A model generated the notes under the pieces. The model did not search any database. It worked only from the letters and a program-made list of their open reading frames with translations, and was not told the origin of the DNA. From positions 170,420,147 through 170,484,146 of the forward strand of contig CM071597.1 in NCBI GenBank assembly GCA_036435485.1: 64,000 nucleotides of DNA, read 5' to 3'. Each line of letters opens with the position of its first letter. Position 1 is the stretch's first letter. Shown piece after piece: positions 24,001 to 34,100 of the stretch. Source of the DNA: Saposhnikovia divaricata. Its lineage: Eukaryota; Streptophyta; Magnoliopsida; Apiales; Apiaceae. The position numbers were made by a program, and so were the translations under genes.

Positions 24001-24650
24001 CTCACCCGGGCTTGCTTTATTGGAACGACCGTTTTGATTATCCTAGCTTCAACCTTACCTCCAGAGACGTTATCTTATGGGAAGGAGTCCCTCTTCATAA
24101 GGTTAAAACTCGTACTATATGGAATTCGATTCGCTCATCTTCTCCAGTAATTACTTGGAACAAACATGTATGGCACCGTTTCAAAATTATTAGATACGCT
24201 CACCTGGAATGGATTCTTTGCCATGGCCGTCTACCTACTGCGAACAGACTGGCCCTTTTTGGGTTAAATGTTGAGCAGAATTGCAGCCTCTGTGTGGGTG
24301 GTATTGAAACGGACTCCCACTTGTTCATCACTTGCAACTACAGCAGTTTCATTCTTCAAAAATTGGCAGGTGTCGTGGGGTTCCCCATGGCTGGCTCCAC
24401 TTGGACTGAGTTTCTCCTCTCTTTGGACAACATCCCAAATTACATCCATAGGAACATAGCTCTCCTCACTGCGCAGATTTTCTCATACTTCTTGTGGAGA
24501 GAGAGGAACGCCAGGGTTCATGACAGGGGGGTGTCGCCTCCAAACTTTCTCATTAAGGGTATCATGGTTGACCTAAAGGCAAAGCTCTTGAATATGGATT
24601 GGTTTAACCGACATGCGGATTTAAACTGTTATAGGTGGCTTTTTGTTTAA
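21033..24650 (+). pseudogene. LINE ORF2: endonuclease-reverse transcriptase with one stop
   Basis: The frame is 1,205 codons, broken only by a TAG at 22320-22322 that falls between the two enzymatic halves. The N-terminal endonuclease of the APE/exonuclease type shows WNVRGIN, LVETK, NGDFNCIL and DHCPLL. The reverse transcriptase shows GYRPISLCN, SAFIPGRSISDNI, LKLDLHKAFDS, GLRQGDPISPYLF and the catalytic YADD near residue 686. A zinc-binding zf-RVT region (HGRLPTANRLALFG, CSLCVGGIETDSHLF) lies near residues 1060-1100. The enzyme nicks DNA and primes cDNA synthesis at the target. With the stop only an endonuclease would be made, so the copy is probably inactive without readthrough. Confidence 0.9.
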
Positions 24651-24772
24651 TCTTCTTAGGGAGATTTAGGTAGTTTGTTCTCATTGCTGTTGTTTGTTTC
24701 TTGTTTCTCTCTTAGCGTTTGCTAAGATCTAGGGTTTATCCCTGCTTTTCCTTTTATAAATATTTATTTAGC

Positions 24773-24785
24773 AAAAAAAAAAAAA
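24773..24785 (+). other. LINE 3' poly(A) tail
   Basis: A run of 13 A follows the 3' UTR and marks the site of target-primed reverse transcription. TNP2-derived DNA follows. Confidence 0.8.
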
Positions 24786-25918
24786 CTAAAATTTTTTTAC
24801 TATTGGATTTGCTCATTGAAACTTCGAGATAGGTATTGCTCAAATATATCTTGTTGTTGCAATGTTGAGGAATGTAACTTTTTTCGATTCAAGTTGCGTG
24901 ATTGTTAGATCTTTCTTCAAAAATTGTTGTCTCTTGCAATTCTTGAGCTTCTACTGGAGCTTATTGTGGATGCATTGACTACAATTTCAATTTTTTTTCA
25001 AAATTTGTGCTCAAACTTTGTTAAAGAACCAATTTTAAAGTAATGGTGAAATCGGTTATTAGAGTTTTATGCTTATTGGAAACAGTGTTTACTCAAACTT
25101 GGTTTGATTCAGAGAAACACTTGGTTGTACATTTATCCGAAGTAATTAGATGAGCTAAACCCAATTATATTGGCATTGGATGTATCCAATTGAGCATTTG
25201 TTGAGAAAATTAAAATAAAAAATCAGAATTAAAGCAAGAGTTGAGGGTTCAATTTTTGAATAATTTATGGAAGAAAAGGATATTTGTTCTTTTTGTTTTA
25301 CCTCCGAATTCGTTCATAATAAAGTATGTCGTAACGAAGTTTTGTTTGATGTACAAAATTTTGATAAATCTGAAGGTTTTAAATATCCAATTGAATGTCC
25401 CGCAAAAGAAGGAAAGTGAAATATGGATGATAATGAGCGATTGTCTGTAGAAGAATATGTTCTTTTCAACTCATCTGAAGTTCAGCCTTACATAAGGTAC
25501 CAACATCTTCTCCTAATTTAGTGATATTGTCATATTTGCATTAGTTTATGTTATTTACACATTTCTATTATTTCCTTATTCCTATTTTTTAGAAGGTACC
25601 AAAGTCGTGTTATGAGACAACACCGGGGACAACTCCTCAAGATTTAGATCGTATTGTCAAGAGTCGATTTAAAACTTAGTTTAGAAAAAAGGTATTTGTT
25701 AAATTTAGCAACCATTAAATCTCAATTTTGACTTTATCATTACATGTTTTATTTCTAATTTTTTTATAACTAGGTTGAAAAGGATAAGGTAGAGGGACCT
25801 GGATTTATGGATTTTCTTGAAGGACCGTCACTAAGAGTCATGACTTTTGAAACTTGTCAAGTTAATTGATATAAATTTTCAATGACAATCGCATTTGGTT
25901 CTGATATTGTTGTGAAAG
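24786..25918 (+). pseudogene. TNP2-type CACTA transposase, segment 2
   Basis: The host transposase continues after the LINE. Recognisable blocks are VIRVLCLLETVF, then WHWMYPIEHLLRKLK, KARVEGSIFE and FMEEKDICSF (the DUF4218 region, normally WMYPIERYL...RPEGSI), followed by EEYVLFNSSEVQPYI. Stops and frame shifts are frequent. Immediately before the next insertion the frame reads FGSDIVVK. That frame is continuous with GTSHENN on the far side of element P2, which shows that P2 entered with a clean 3-bp duplication. Confidence 0.75.
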
Positions 25919-26089
25919 CACTACTAGAAAAGGTAGCTATAACATCAGCCCTTTAACATCGGTTAGAAATGTCAATGATGTTAAAAATAATTTTGACATC
26001 GATTGTTATTTTACTGATGTTAAACCACGTTTCAGACATCGCTTATTATAGTAACCGTTGTCTAATCTCCTTTTCAAAAAATTAAAAAC

Positions 26090-26419
26090 CGACGCGTACT
26101 ATTACTTCCCCCTTTATTACAAACAATTCCCCCCTTTAGCAAAATTTTATTTCCCCCCTTAAACAAAATTTCACTTCCCCCCATTATTTCCTCTCTACTC
26201 TCAGCCCACAGAACTTAGTCTTTCTTTTCTCTCCTCCGCCGCCTCTCTCACTCTCAACCCTCTCTCTCACTCTCTCCCTCTTTCTTCTCTCTTTTACCCT
26301 AATTAGTACAAATCCAACTTAATTAAGCACGAACCGGAGGTTGGAGATTGGAGGTTGGAGCTTGAACCCTAATTAGTTCATTTAGGACTTTTCTTCATAG
26401 ACCCGGAGCTTTCTTCACG
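26090..26419 (+). promoter_or_regulatory. P2 leader: C-rich block, CT-rich exon and splice donor
   Basis: TTCCCCCCTTT-type words (26105-26190), then CTCTCTCACTCTC runs, then an exon-like end TTCACG|GTAAGA at 26419/26420. The same three-part order occurs in P1 (15785-16145). It may be the family's own transcription start and first noncoding exon, or part of the first captured gene that both copies inherited. Confidence 0.45.
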
Positions 26420-26495
26420 GTAAGACATCTGAAACCCTAATTTACACAATTATAAACCCTAATTAGTATTGTTCTTGAGCCTTTTTTCTAACAAG

Positions 26496-26632
26496 AAGCA
26501 TTGGAAATTAATACAAATGATAACAAGAAGAAAGAGAGTGGTGTTATGAGTGTATTGAGTTTTGAGTCTTTGAATTTATCTCAACCTTCTTTGAAAGCTA
26601 TTAATGATATGGAGTTTACTCACACTACTCAG
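26496..26632 (+). pseudogene. Captured exon in P2: DEAD-box RNA helicase N-terminal part
   Basis: After an AACAAG acceptor the frame reads KKKESGVMSVLSFESLNLSQ and then LKAINDMEFTHTTQ, ending at a consensus donor CAG|GTATAT. This matches the start of plant DEAD-box helicases of the RH27/RH51 (Has1-like) kind. There a basic stretch is followed by IMS..SF..L.LSEPT.KAI..MGF..MTQIQ, the Q-motif that recognises adenine. The key Gly of MGF is changed to Glu, and no start codon is in frame before VMS. Confidence 0.7.
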
Positions 26633-26717
26633 GTATATATGTGTGGATTGTTTTGGTTATGTTTTGTGTATATATGTGTGAGCTGTGTAGTCAATGTATG
26701 ATTGTGTGTGATTGCAG

Positions 26718-26790
26718 GTACAAGCTAAATGTCTTCTGCTTCTTCTGGAGGGCAAAAATGTAGTTGCAACTGCAAGGATTGTTTTAGTAC
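26718..26790 (+). pseudogene. Captured exon in P2: DEAD-box helicase, motif I region (decayed)
   Basis: After an ATTGCAG acceptor the frame joins in phase to the previous exon and reads VQAKCLLLLLEGKNVVATAR. The family reads IQAKAIPPLLEGKDVLGAAR ahead of the Walker-type TGSGKT motif. Here the sequence departs right after ATAR, so the ATP-binding loop is lost. The intron between the two exons (26633-26717) is 85 bases, a normal plant size, so the copy came from genomic DNA, not cDNA. Confidence 0.65.
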
Positions 26791-27482
26791 GAGGTGATAT
26801 ATGGTTCAATTGAGAGAGCAATTATGATAGATATTAATTCGGCATTGCAGTTTCACAAAGCAAAGAAGAAATTTGTTGCAGTGAATGGCAGTCATGTTTT
26901 ACCAGCCTCACAAAGCACTTCTCCAGAGTCAGGTAGTGCTTTATAGGATTCATTTGTTTCGTTCAGTATTGCTACATTTAAAACAGAGTATATATAAGTG
27001 GAATTTGCATCTAGATAATTTGATATGCTTAATTAAAAAAATGGTTATGAAATTACAATTGTATAGATATGTTATTCACTGCCTTCATGATAGACTTTTG
27101 ACATTTAATCGGACTACCATCCTATATTACAAAGGAATAACAAGAAAAAAGAGATAAGATGTTAGTGTACTATAGGATAAGAAGTAAATGTAAGTTTAAT
27201 TTGTGATATGTAGATTCAGGATTACTAAAAGTAGAGGCAGGAGTACCCCATGGTGAGAGTGGTAGTGGCAGTGGATTTGTACTTTAGCATGTTGATTTTT
27301 ACTTGTTCCATACCCCAACTGTGGAACAGTGAATTCCAGATGGTTGGGTTTTTATTAAAATAAATTGATATATTCGGTATGATAAACCTCAGTCATAATT
27401 GTGTGAAACCTTAGTATTTTGCCTCTATTTAAATATGTGCTTAAAAGATACTCACAGATATCTGATTTGTTTGTGTTCGCAG

Positions 27483-27533
27483 TTGTTAATTTAACCTTAA
27501 TTGATTTGCCTGGTTTGACGAAGGTTGCTGTTT
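27483..27533 (+). pseudogene. Captured exon in P2: DRP1-type dynamin GTPase, DLPG motif
   Basis: Following a TTCGCAG acceptor the frame reads VNLTLIDLPGLTKVAV, with the switch-II/G3 motif DLPG that is invariant in dynamins. The wording is that of plant DRP1 (phragmoplastin/ADL1) proteins, which pinch membranes at the cell plate and in endocytosis. The donor GTAAGT begins at 27534. The last exon base is T, so splicing to the next exon would create a TAG at the junction (GTTT|AG), where the family has Glu or Asp. Confidence 0.82.
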
Positions 27534-27614
27534 GTAAGTTTGTGTATTTAATTTTGCAGTATTCTGAAAATTAGTTACCTATGCTTTACATGACATAGTG
27601 GTGTTTTCTTGCAG

Positions 27615-27676
27615 AGGGACAATCTGAAAGTATAGTTGAAGATATCGAAAACATGGTTCGATCGTTTGTTGAGAAG
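27615..27676 (+). pseudogene. Captured exon in P2: DRP1-type dynamin GTPase, next exon
   Basis: After a TTGCAG acceptor the frame reads GQSESIVEDIENMVRSFVEK and ends at AAG|GTAAGT. DRP1 proteins have GQ..SIV.DIENMVRS.VEK directly after the DLPG exon, with an intron at this place, so exon order and both splice sites are retained. The segment is short and cannot give a GTPase. Confidence 0.85.
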
Positions 27677-28581
27677 GTAAGTAAACATTAATTATACTTC
27701 TATGTTCTGTTTCTTGTCAATAGCTGTAGAATGAAGTGAGACTATGTTGTTCACCTAGTTGTTTACCTAAGATAGATATGATCAATTCAGAGTACATGTT
27801 GCTTATGCATGATATTTATATATACGAGACTGCAACATTGATGCAAGGGATCCTTTACTGCACTTGAAATACTCTATCTGTTACATAAGAATAACCTGCT
27901 GGCACAATTTCGGCATATGAAAGACTCATTTTTGTTCCATATTTACCTATAGTCTTTTATGCAACTTACAAAGTCTATTCAGTTTATATAAGTTATAATA
28001 TTTCCAAACCACTGGATTCCGGAGTGTGTTTTCCAGCACACTGATTGGCGAAGCCAAATATTCTGATAATGATCATTTTTATAATAGCTTTATAATTGTG
28101 CTTGATTTAATGTAATTATCAACCGTTTTGGAAATAATTTTACTTACGAAACAACAGATAATAGTTAATAGCCAAAGCATGTGCCTTGCCAAGAGCAGTC
28201 ATTATGTAGTTATTTTTACCAGTGTGTATCCTTTAGAGAAACATTATTATACCTTCCTCATTCTCCTCCACCATAAAAATCTACAATTAAAAGAGGTTTA
28301 ATGCTTAAATGTTTGCGGATAGAAGAAAAGACACTGATATGTTTTGTTCACTGTCTTGTTCAGAATTACACACTGGTGTCTTAATACATTATAGCTTCTC
28401 TTAAGAACCACAATACAATACTTGGTTCAGGTGTAGTCGTAACTCTGGCTTCAGATCATCAACTTCCTCATGTTGCTTCACCATCATCTCCTCTTATATG
28501 AATTACCCTATCCCTGATGTCTACTATTTTTAGCATACCTGATGAGTGTTTGATACTAAATTCTTTATTTAATGTCTGCAG

Positions 28582-28712
28582 GCATTAAAAGGTGGAGCTG
28601 CTGTTAGTAGCATTCTTGTAAAATGTTATGTATTAAGTGAAGGTGCTCTCGACAAAGAAGAATCCTTTGTTGAGAGGCACCATGCTCTGACCTCAATTTC
28701 CTGGTGTTTATC
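28582..28712 (+). pseudogene. Captured exon-like segment in P2, source gene not recognised
   Basis: A TGTCTGCAG acceptor precedes an open stretch reading ALKGGAAVSSILVKCYVLSE, then GALDKEESFVERHHAL. The composition looks like a real protein, but I do not recognise the family. No clear donor was found at its end. It is in the same orientation as the helicase and dynamin fragments. Confidence 0.4.
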
Positions 28713-29587
28713 ATGATAGTGCAGCTGCAAGCAATAGTCCAGATCACTAGTTATCAAGGGTAATTGGTTCGGATATTGACTTGCCCATGGATGATCATTA
28801 TAAACCTAGCTTACATAATCAAAACTTTTATTAGTTTCATTTCCTCCTAAACTTTTATCATTGAAAGTATGTGTTTGCTAAGTGTTTTTGGTTCGTAGAT
28901 AAGTTGTAGTGGATGGGGGAAGTTGGTTTTGAGTTAATGTGGATGTTTTTATATGTTCTTGGATTATTGAAATGGCTGAAATATAGCTAAGCTATTTTGG
29001 TTCTAAGTTTCTAAGTTTTTTTTGGTATATTTTTTGATCTTGGTTTGGAGATTTTGCTCTGTTTTTAATCTTTGGGCTATGTACCAATGGCCAAGTGTAC
29101 TGATAAAAACAAGAAAATTTAACATCACGTGAAATTTAAAAGTGATGTTAAATAGTCTAAATAGACATCACATTATTACTAAAAACTCATATCTAAAAGG
29201 GAAAAATAAATCACATTTTAATAATAAATTGATATCTATTATAAATTGAACATCATAATTTAACAACAAATCGATGTCTACAAGGACATTTAACATTAGA
29301 AAATTTAAGAAAACTGATGTTACCGGTAGTATTAAACATCGTTTAGTTAATATGCTGATGTCTAATCTTGTATTAAACATCAGTTCTCCTACAAAAACCG
29401 ATGTTAAACAGTAAGAAAGACATCAGTTTCTTCTCGGGAACCGATGTCTATAACCATCTTTGACATCGGTCAGGAACCGATGTTAAAGAACCCCCCCCTT
29501 TATCTACACCGACAAAGACATCGGTTCTGACACACTTTTAACATCGGCCAAAAACCGATGTTGTATGGGGTTTTTCCAGTAGTGAAG

Positions 29588-29885
29588 GCACTTCACATGA
29601 AAATAATCTTGATTATTATCGTCAACTACAAGAATTTACGAGACTTATTTATGGTGAATGCAATCATGTATATTTGTTCAAGTGCATATGGTTTGATAGT
29701 ATCGGTGACGGTGTGAGGATGGATAAGGATCGAGTGGTGACGATGGATATAACTTCAATATTGAGGTCTAATGAGATTTTTATTTTAGCTAATCAAGCCT
29801 CTCAAGTATATCATACTCCTAGTGTATTGAATCCACGAAGCAATATATATACGATGGTCAAATCTAAAAGCTATCCAATTAATTA
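29588..29885 (+). pseudogene. TNP2-type CACTA transposase, segment 3 (DUF4216 region)
   Basis: The frame reads GTSHENNLDYYRQLQEF, LIYGECNHVYLFKCIWFD, GDGVRMDKDRVVTMDITS and ILANQASQVYHTPSV. This is the DUF4216 C-terminal domain of CACTA transposases (FKC.WFD...GV..DK, F.LA.QA.QV.Y). It is open to the TAA at 29884 and is better preserved than the upstream segments. It completes the domain order of the host element. Confidence 0.85.
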
Positions 29886-30348
29886 ATCTATCATTATGCA
29901 AAACGATATTGAGGATGCCTTTCAAGAAGATAGATCTAATACTGGGAATTTTTCACTCTTTGTTAATTTCGTTTGTTTAAGATGGTTTACATTTCTAAGC
30001 ATTATTTGTTTCTTTACTATTGTAAGGTAACTATATGGTAAGAAACCATCAAGAAATCAAGCAGGAATGACAACAATATTTCAAATCAAATAAAGAGATA
30101 TTATAATAAATCTTAGCAATATTTTACACCATAACAAACAAGGAACTAATCAATGATTGATGCTCCAAATCTGTTTTAAAATTATTTAATTCTCTTCTAG
30201 GCTTGCACATAAACCACTAATAGAATGCACCAGAGGTCGGGTTTCAGAGTTGTTTTATAGCATACCAACCTCTCAATCTGTGCTTCAATCAATTAAGGTG
30301 CCATAGCAGAGTCTAGTCATATGATGATATCATTGCTCCATTTTTGTC

Positions 30349-30498
30349 ATTCTTAAGCTTCAATTGCAGCAAAAATTAGCCGATTTTGGAATCAAAACTT
30401 ACTTTAATTAGCAAAAATTGCTAATAAAAATTCAGTTAAGTAACGTTGAAATTTTTTATAGCTAATTTTGGCTGAAATTGAAGCTTAGAAGTCAGAAT
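30349..30498. repeat. Imperfect inverted repeat able to form a long hairpin
   Basis: The arm at 30349-30380 (with AAGCTTCAATTGCAGC) pairs with the arm at 30461-30498 (with GCTGAAATTGAAGCTT), about 30 bases with roughly four mismatches and an 80-base loop. The loop holds a second small hairpin, ATTAGCAAAAATTGCTAAT. The shape resembles a foldback MITE or a young microRNA-type hairpin. No small RNA data can be used here. Confidence 0.5.
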
Positions 30499-31661
30499 TG
30501 TGGAGAACACGAATAACTATCTCTACTACCATCTCAACAGAATGAAGCAAGCTCGAGAGTCGAGAGCTCATGCACGCTTAAGAACAACTACTTGAAACCC
30601 GACCAGCGGTACACTATACCATGATTACATTCATCCACTGAAACAATCTTTCAGCCATTAGAGTCTAATAAGAAAAATAAAAGCAGTATGAGATTGAAGG
30701 AAGATGAGTAACTGCTGAAATTCTAGCTATCGAATAGAAAAATTTGTACATCAATGTGTAAAATATATTGACTGAAAAGATTACCTCAAGATTTTAGGAT
30801 TTTGTAATATTCACCTAAAATCTTCTAAGATGTACATTACATATTATCCAATAATCCTCACTAACGTAAATCCAAATGGAGATTACATATCTTAATATTT
30901 AATTGGATTTTTTTTAAACACCAATAATTTTAAAGTTTTCTATTTTGTTTTCAAAAATACCTTTTGATTTCAACTTTTTTTAAAATCATTTATGAACTTA
31001 AAAATTAACACATAAAGATGGAAAAATATTTGAAATTAATCTATAAAATTCTAGTAGAAATAACATGATTTGAATATATAAATTTAATAGCAGCATATAT
31101 GTTGAATGATAATTGAAGAATATATGATAGACATATGTCATCCACATTGTATTTTCTAGAAATTTGAAAGGGAGAGATAAACTATTTTGTTGATAATATT
31201 AATAATATTTTGATACATGTTTACATTTTGATGAAGACTTCATATTCAATAGCACCAACAAAAACCGTCACCTATCTCTTATCACAAACAAAATGTCTTT
31301 AGTAGTCTCCCCTTTCTAATATAGAATTTTTTTGGGCCTTTTTACTTTCATTAAAACTTACCGTGCCTTTTTGAAGTTTTCAGTCTTTTTCTCTCTTTTT
31401 TTGGCTAGATATTTCTGTACCAATTTGGTTCTCTTAAAAGATATTGAAAGTTGACGGATGCTTTCTAAAATATTGAATTATATTTGAACCGAATGTAAAA
31501 ATGTAATGACATATATTAAACATGAAAACACATAAAAGAAAAAAGAAAAATTCATGTATAAGAATTCATATGTTTTAATAATAATAAAATGTATTTTTTA
31601 TAGTAGATCCAAACTAGCTTATAGAAATCATGCATACCTACCCTATATGATAGGGTGGCCC

Positions 31662-31712
31662 CACCCCACCCTACCCTACCCTACCCTACCCTACCCTACC
31701 CTACCCTACCCT
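31662..31712. repeat. (CCCTA)n microsatellite
   Basis: About ten perfect copies of the pentamer CCCTA in tandem, preceded by related CCCCA units. It differs from the plant telomere repeat CCCTAAA by lacking two A, so it is an interstitial simple repeat. The strong C/G strand bias could support i-motif or G-quadruplex structure. Confidence 0.85.
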
Positions 31713-33954
31713 CTTCTCTTACTATAGTGTTATATTCATCGTGTCATATTCATTTAAGTTATTTTACCTTACTGTAAGTTATTTACATTCCTCTATTATG
31801 TTGTACTGAGTTGGCCTCGAGAATTATTCAAATATAAATTAAATAGTAAATGAAGTGGCACAAATAGATAAGACAAACATGATGTTGATTTTTATCCAGT
31901 AATTTGGTGAGGCCAAAGAATATATATGAGCGGTGATTATCTTAGTTTCACTTGAAAATTTGATGGTTTTCCGCTTATTCATTCATACGTAAGTTACTAG
32001 ACGGAAAGACAAAAACATAAAATGCTACTTATCATGAATACACGTCTCATTGAGCGAAAAGAATAGACTTCTAATACATTTTTTCCGTTATAACACAAGC
32101 ATGTTAGGCAATGCAATTGATAAATTTTGTTGTACTAGTGCCATGCTTGGAGTCGATAGGGGTGAAATGAGCTTAAAAAGGTTAAGGGTCCTTCGCCTGA
32201 AGCATGCCTTACCACTAGTACTAGAGACCCCTTGCTACATTAAAAGTCCTTCAACTCAAGGTCACTTATGGGTGAACTATGAATATAACTAGGACATCAA
32301 CATCAAGGAGAATCATATAAAAATTAAATTCATAAGGAAAAAGTTACTTTTCCTTGGGTACAAACTATATCTACTTGGATAATTGTATTAAATCTTATAA
32401 ATATAAGGGGTTTTTCCTACAAGTACTATTTAAACTTACTTTTGAAAAACCTTTTGAAATACTTGAAAAACCATAAACTCAGTTCAAACTCCTTAAATCC
32501 ATCAAGACCGATGATCTACCAAATTCCTCAACAAAAAACTTTCATATAATTAATTACTATAGAATATTTTAATTTTAATTTTATACGACATTTGACATTT
32601 GTGGGAAATTATATCTTAACCACCATCAAACATGAAAAAATGAGGGGAGGATCCTTTAATAGTAGTTACAGCCACTACTACACACTCATGGAGTTGATCC
32701 CTAACGAGGCACTAAGGGAGGGTTGATTCCCCTCCTTACGCTTAGGTTGTATCCTAAGAGCGATCACCACTAGTAATGAAGTACAACCTCGAAGACCAGA
32801 AGTAAGCACGGTTTTCAACATTTTCACAATTGTCAATCATTACATGCTACGATGGTTGTCCCCACATACTTCAAATCTTTAACCCATGATTAAGACCATG
32901 TTCGGCTTCTGATATTTGTACCTACCATGTCACTTAATTATGTTTCCTTTATTTTGGGCTAGTCCCTATATAAAATTAAATCAAACAGCTAAAAAATGAC
33001 TGGGCCTAAATCAATGAATTAATCAGCCTCCTTATTCTTATTTCGATGCATGTTAGACAAAGGTATCTAATAATATGTATGCATGCATCTTGTTAATTAA
33101 GTTAGACCTACATGTTAAAGTGTTCAATGATATTTAATTTTTTTCAATAAAACAGTGTCTTGTGCAAGGTAAAACTATATAATTGTTTTAGAAAATATTT
33201 TCCTTTGGTTAATTAACACGATTCTCTTGAATTTGTCCTTAGTGTTTATGCAAAGATAATGTACACATGAAGATGAAAAACAAAAAGTAGTTAATCAATG
33301 AGTGTTTGCTTTGTTCTGTCTTCTCCTTTACTCTTTTCGATTCCCCAAACCTAAAACCATCAATATAAAATGAACTAAAAGGTAGAATTAAAAGAATAAG
33401 CTGCTACTTGTTCCATCCATTTCCATTTTTTCATAAAATTTGTCTTCTTAATTCTATTAAAACTTTTGGTTAATTTTATTGAAAGTCTTCTTTGATGTGT
33501 CACTGCAAAACTAAAACCCATTTTGTGTTAAGTCTACCAATATTTGGAAATGGTATATACGTGATTTTATAAAAGAAAATTTAGAAAAATTTACTTAGTA
33601 ATTTGATGAATGATGTTGATAATTTGGATAAAAATTGCTAATTTTTTAATAAGGGAAGAAGAGGAAGAATAATATTAAAACACAAGTCCTACTCAAAATC
33701 AACCAAAATATTGGTCCGTTATAAGTAATGGAGGTTCTTTAAAATTTTCACGGAAATTTTGAATTATATTTTTCATAAAATATTTTCCACACAAACCCTA
33801 TTTTCAAACCACATGTTGATCGATTATGAGTAGTGTGGATTGGATATAAGCTTTTCGAGGTTCATTCGAAGTTTGACGAAATCTTTCAATTCAAATTTGT
33901 ACAAAAAATTACTGGCACAAAACTCATTTACAATTGACATAACGACCAAGATAC

Positions 33955-34100
33955 TCATCAAATCTATATGTACGTGACAACTGATTAGTACTCATCAAAT
34001 CTATATGGTTGTTATATGTGTTATCCCCTAGAACATTTTAAAATTGATCGACTTTTATGTACGTGACAACTTATTAGTACTCATCAAATCTATATGGTTG
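33955..34100 (+). repeat. Short direct repeats around TACTCATCAAATCTATATG
   Basis: ACTCATCAAATCTATATG occurs three times (about 33953, 33990 and 34079). TTATGTACGTGACAACTTATT-like words also occur twice, giving a local duplication with a period near 90 bases. No function is apparent. Confidence 0.6.

Larger units (their letters stand above)
19081..24785 (+). mobile_element. L1-type LINE, nearly full length
   Basis: A non-LTR retrotransposon inserted into the TNP2 gene. It has a short CT-rich 5' UTR, ORF1 (19258-21036), ORF2 (21033-24650), a roughly 120-base 3' UTR and an A-tail at 24773-24785. The 5' edge is estimated from where TNP2 similarity stops. I could not find a convincing target duplication; CTAAA occurs near both edges but is too short to rely on. 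Both frames are long, with only one internal stop, so the copy is young compared with its host. Confidence 0.88.
25919..29584 (+). mobile_element. CACTA-like element P2 carrying several captured host exons
   Basis: Left terminus CACTACTAGAAAAG at 25919 and right terminus TTTTTCCAGTAGTG ending at 29584, with the target duplication AAG on both sides (25916-25918, 29585-29587). Subterminal ACATCGG / CCGATGT repeats are dense at 25940-26065 and 29140-29570. The 3,666-base interior has no transposase. Instead it has a C-rich/CT-rich leader and, on the same strand, exons resembling a DEAD-box RNA helicase, a DRP1-type dynamin and one unknown gene, each with GT-AG borders. It shares termini and leader layout with P1, so both belong to one Pack-CACTA-like family. 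Confidence 0.9.

Noticed and set aside
31662..31712. Interstitial telomere
   Set aside because: The unit is CCCTA, not the plant CCCTAAA, and no degenerate telomeric units flank it.
32050..32292. 80-codon plus-strand frame MSEKNRLLIHFF
   Set aside because: Short, no recognisable motif, in AT-rich unclassified DNA; likely chance.
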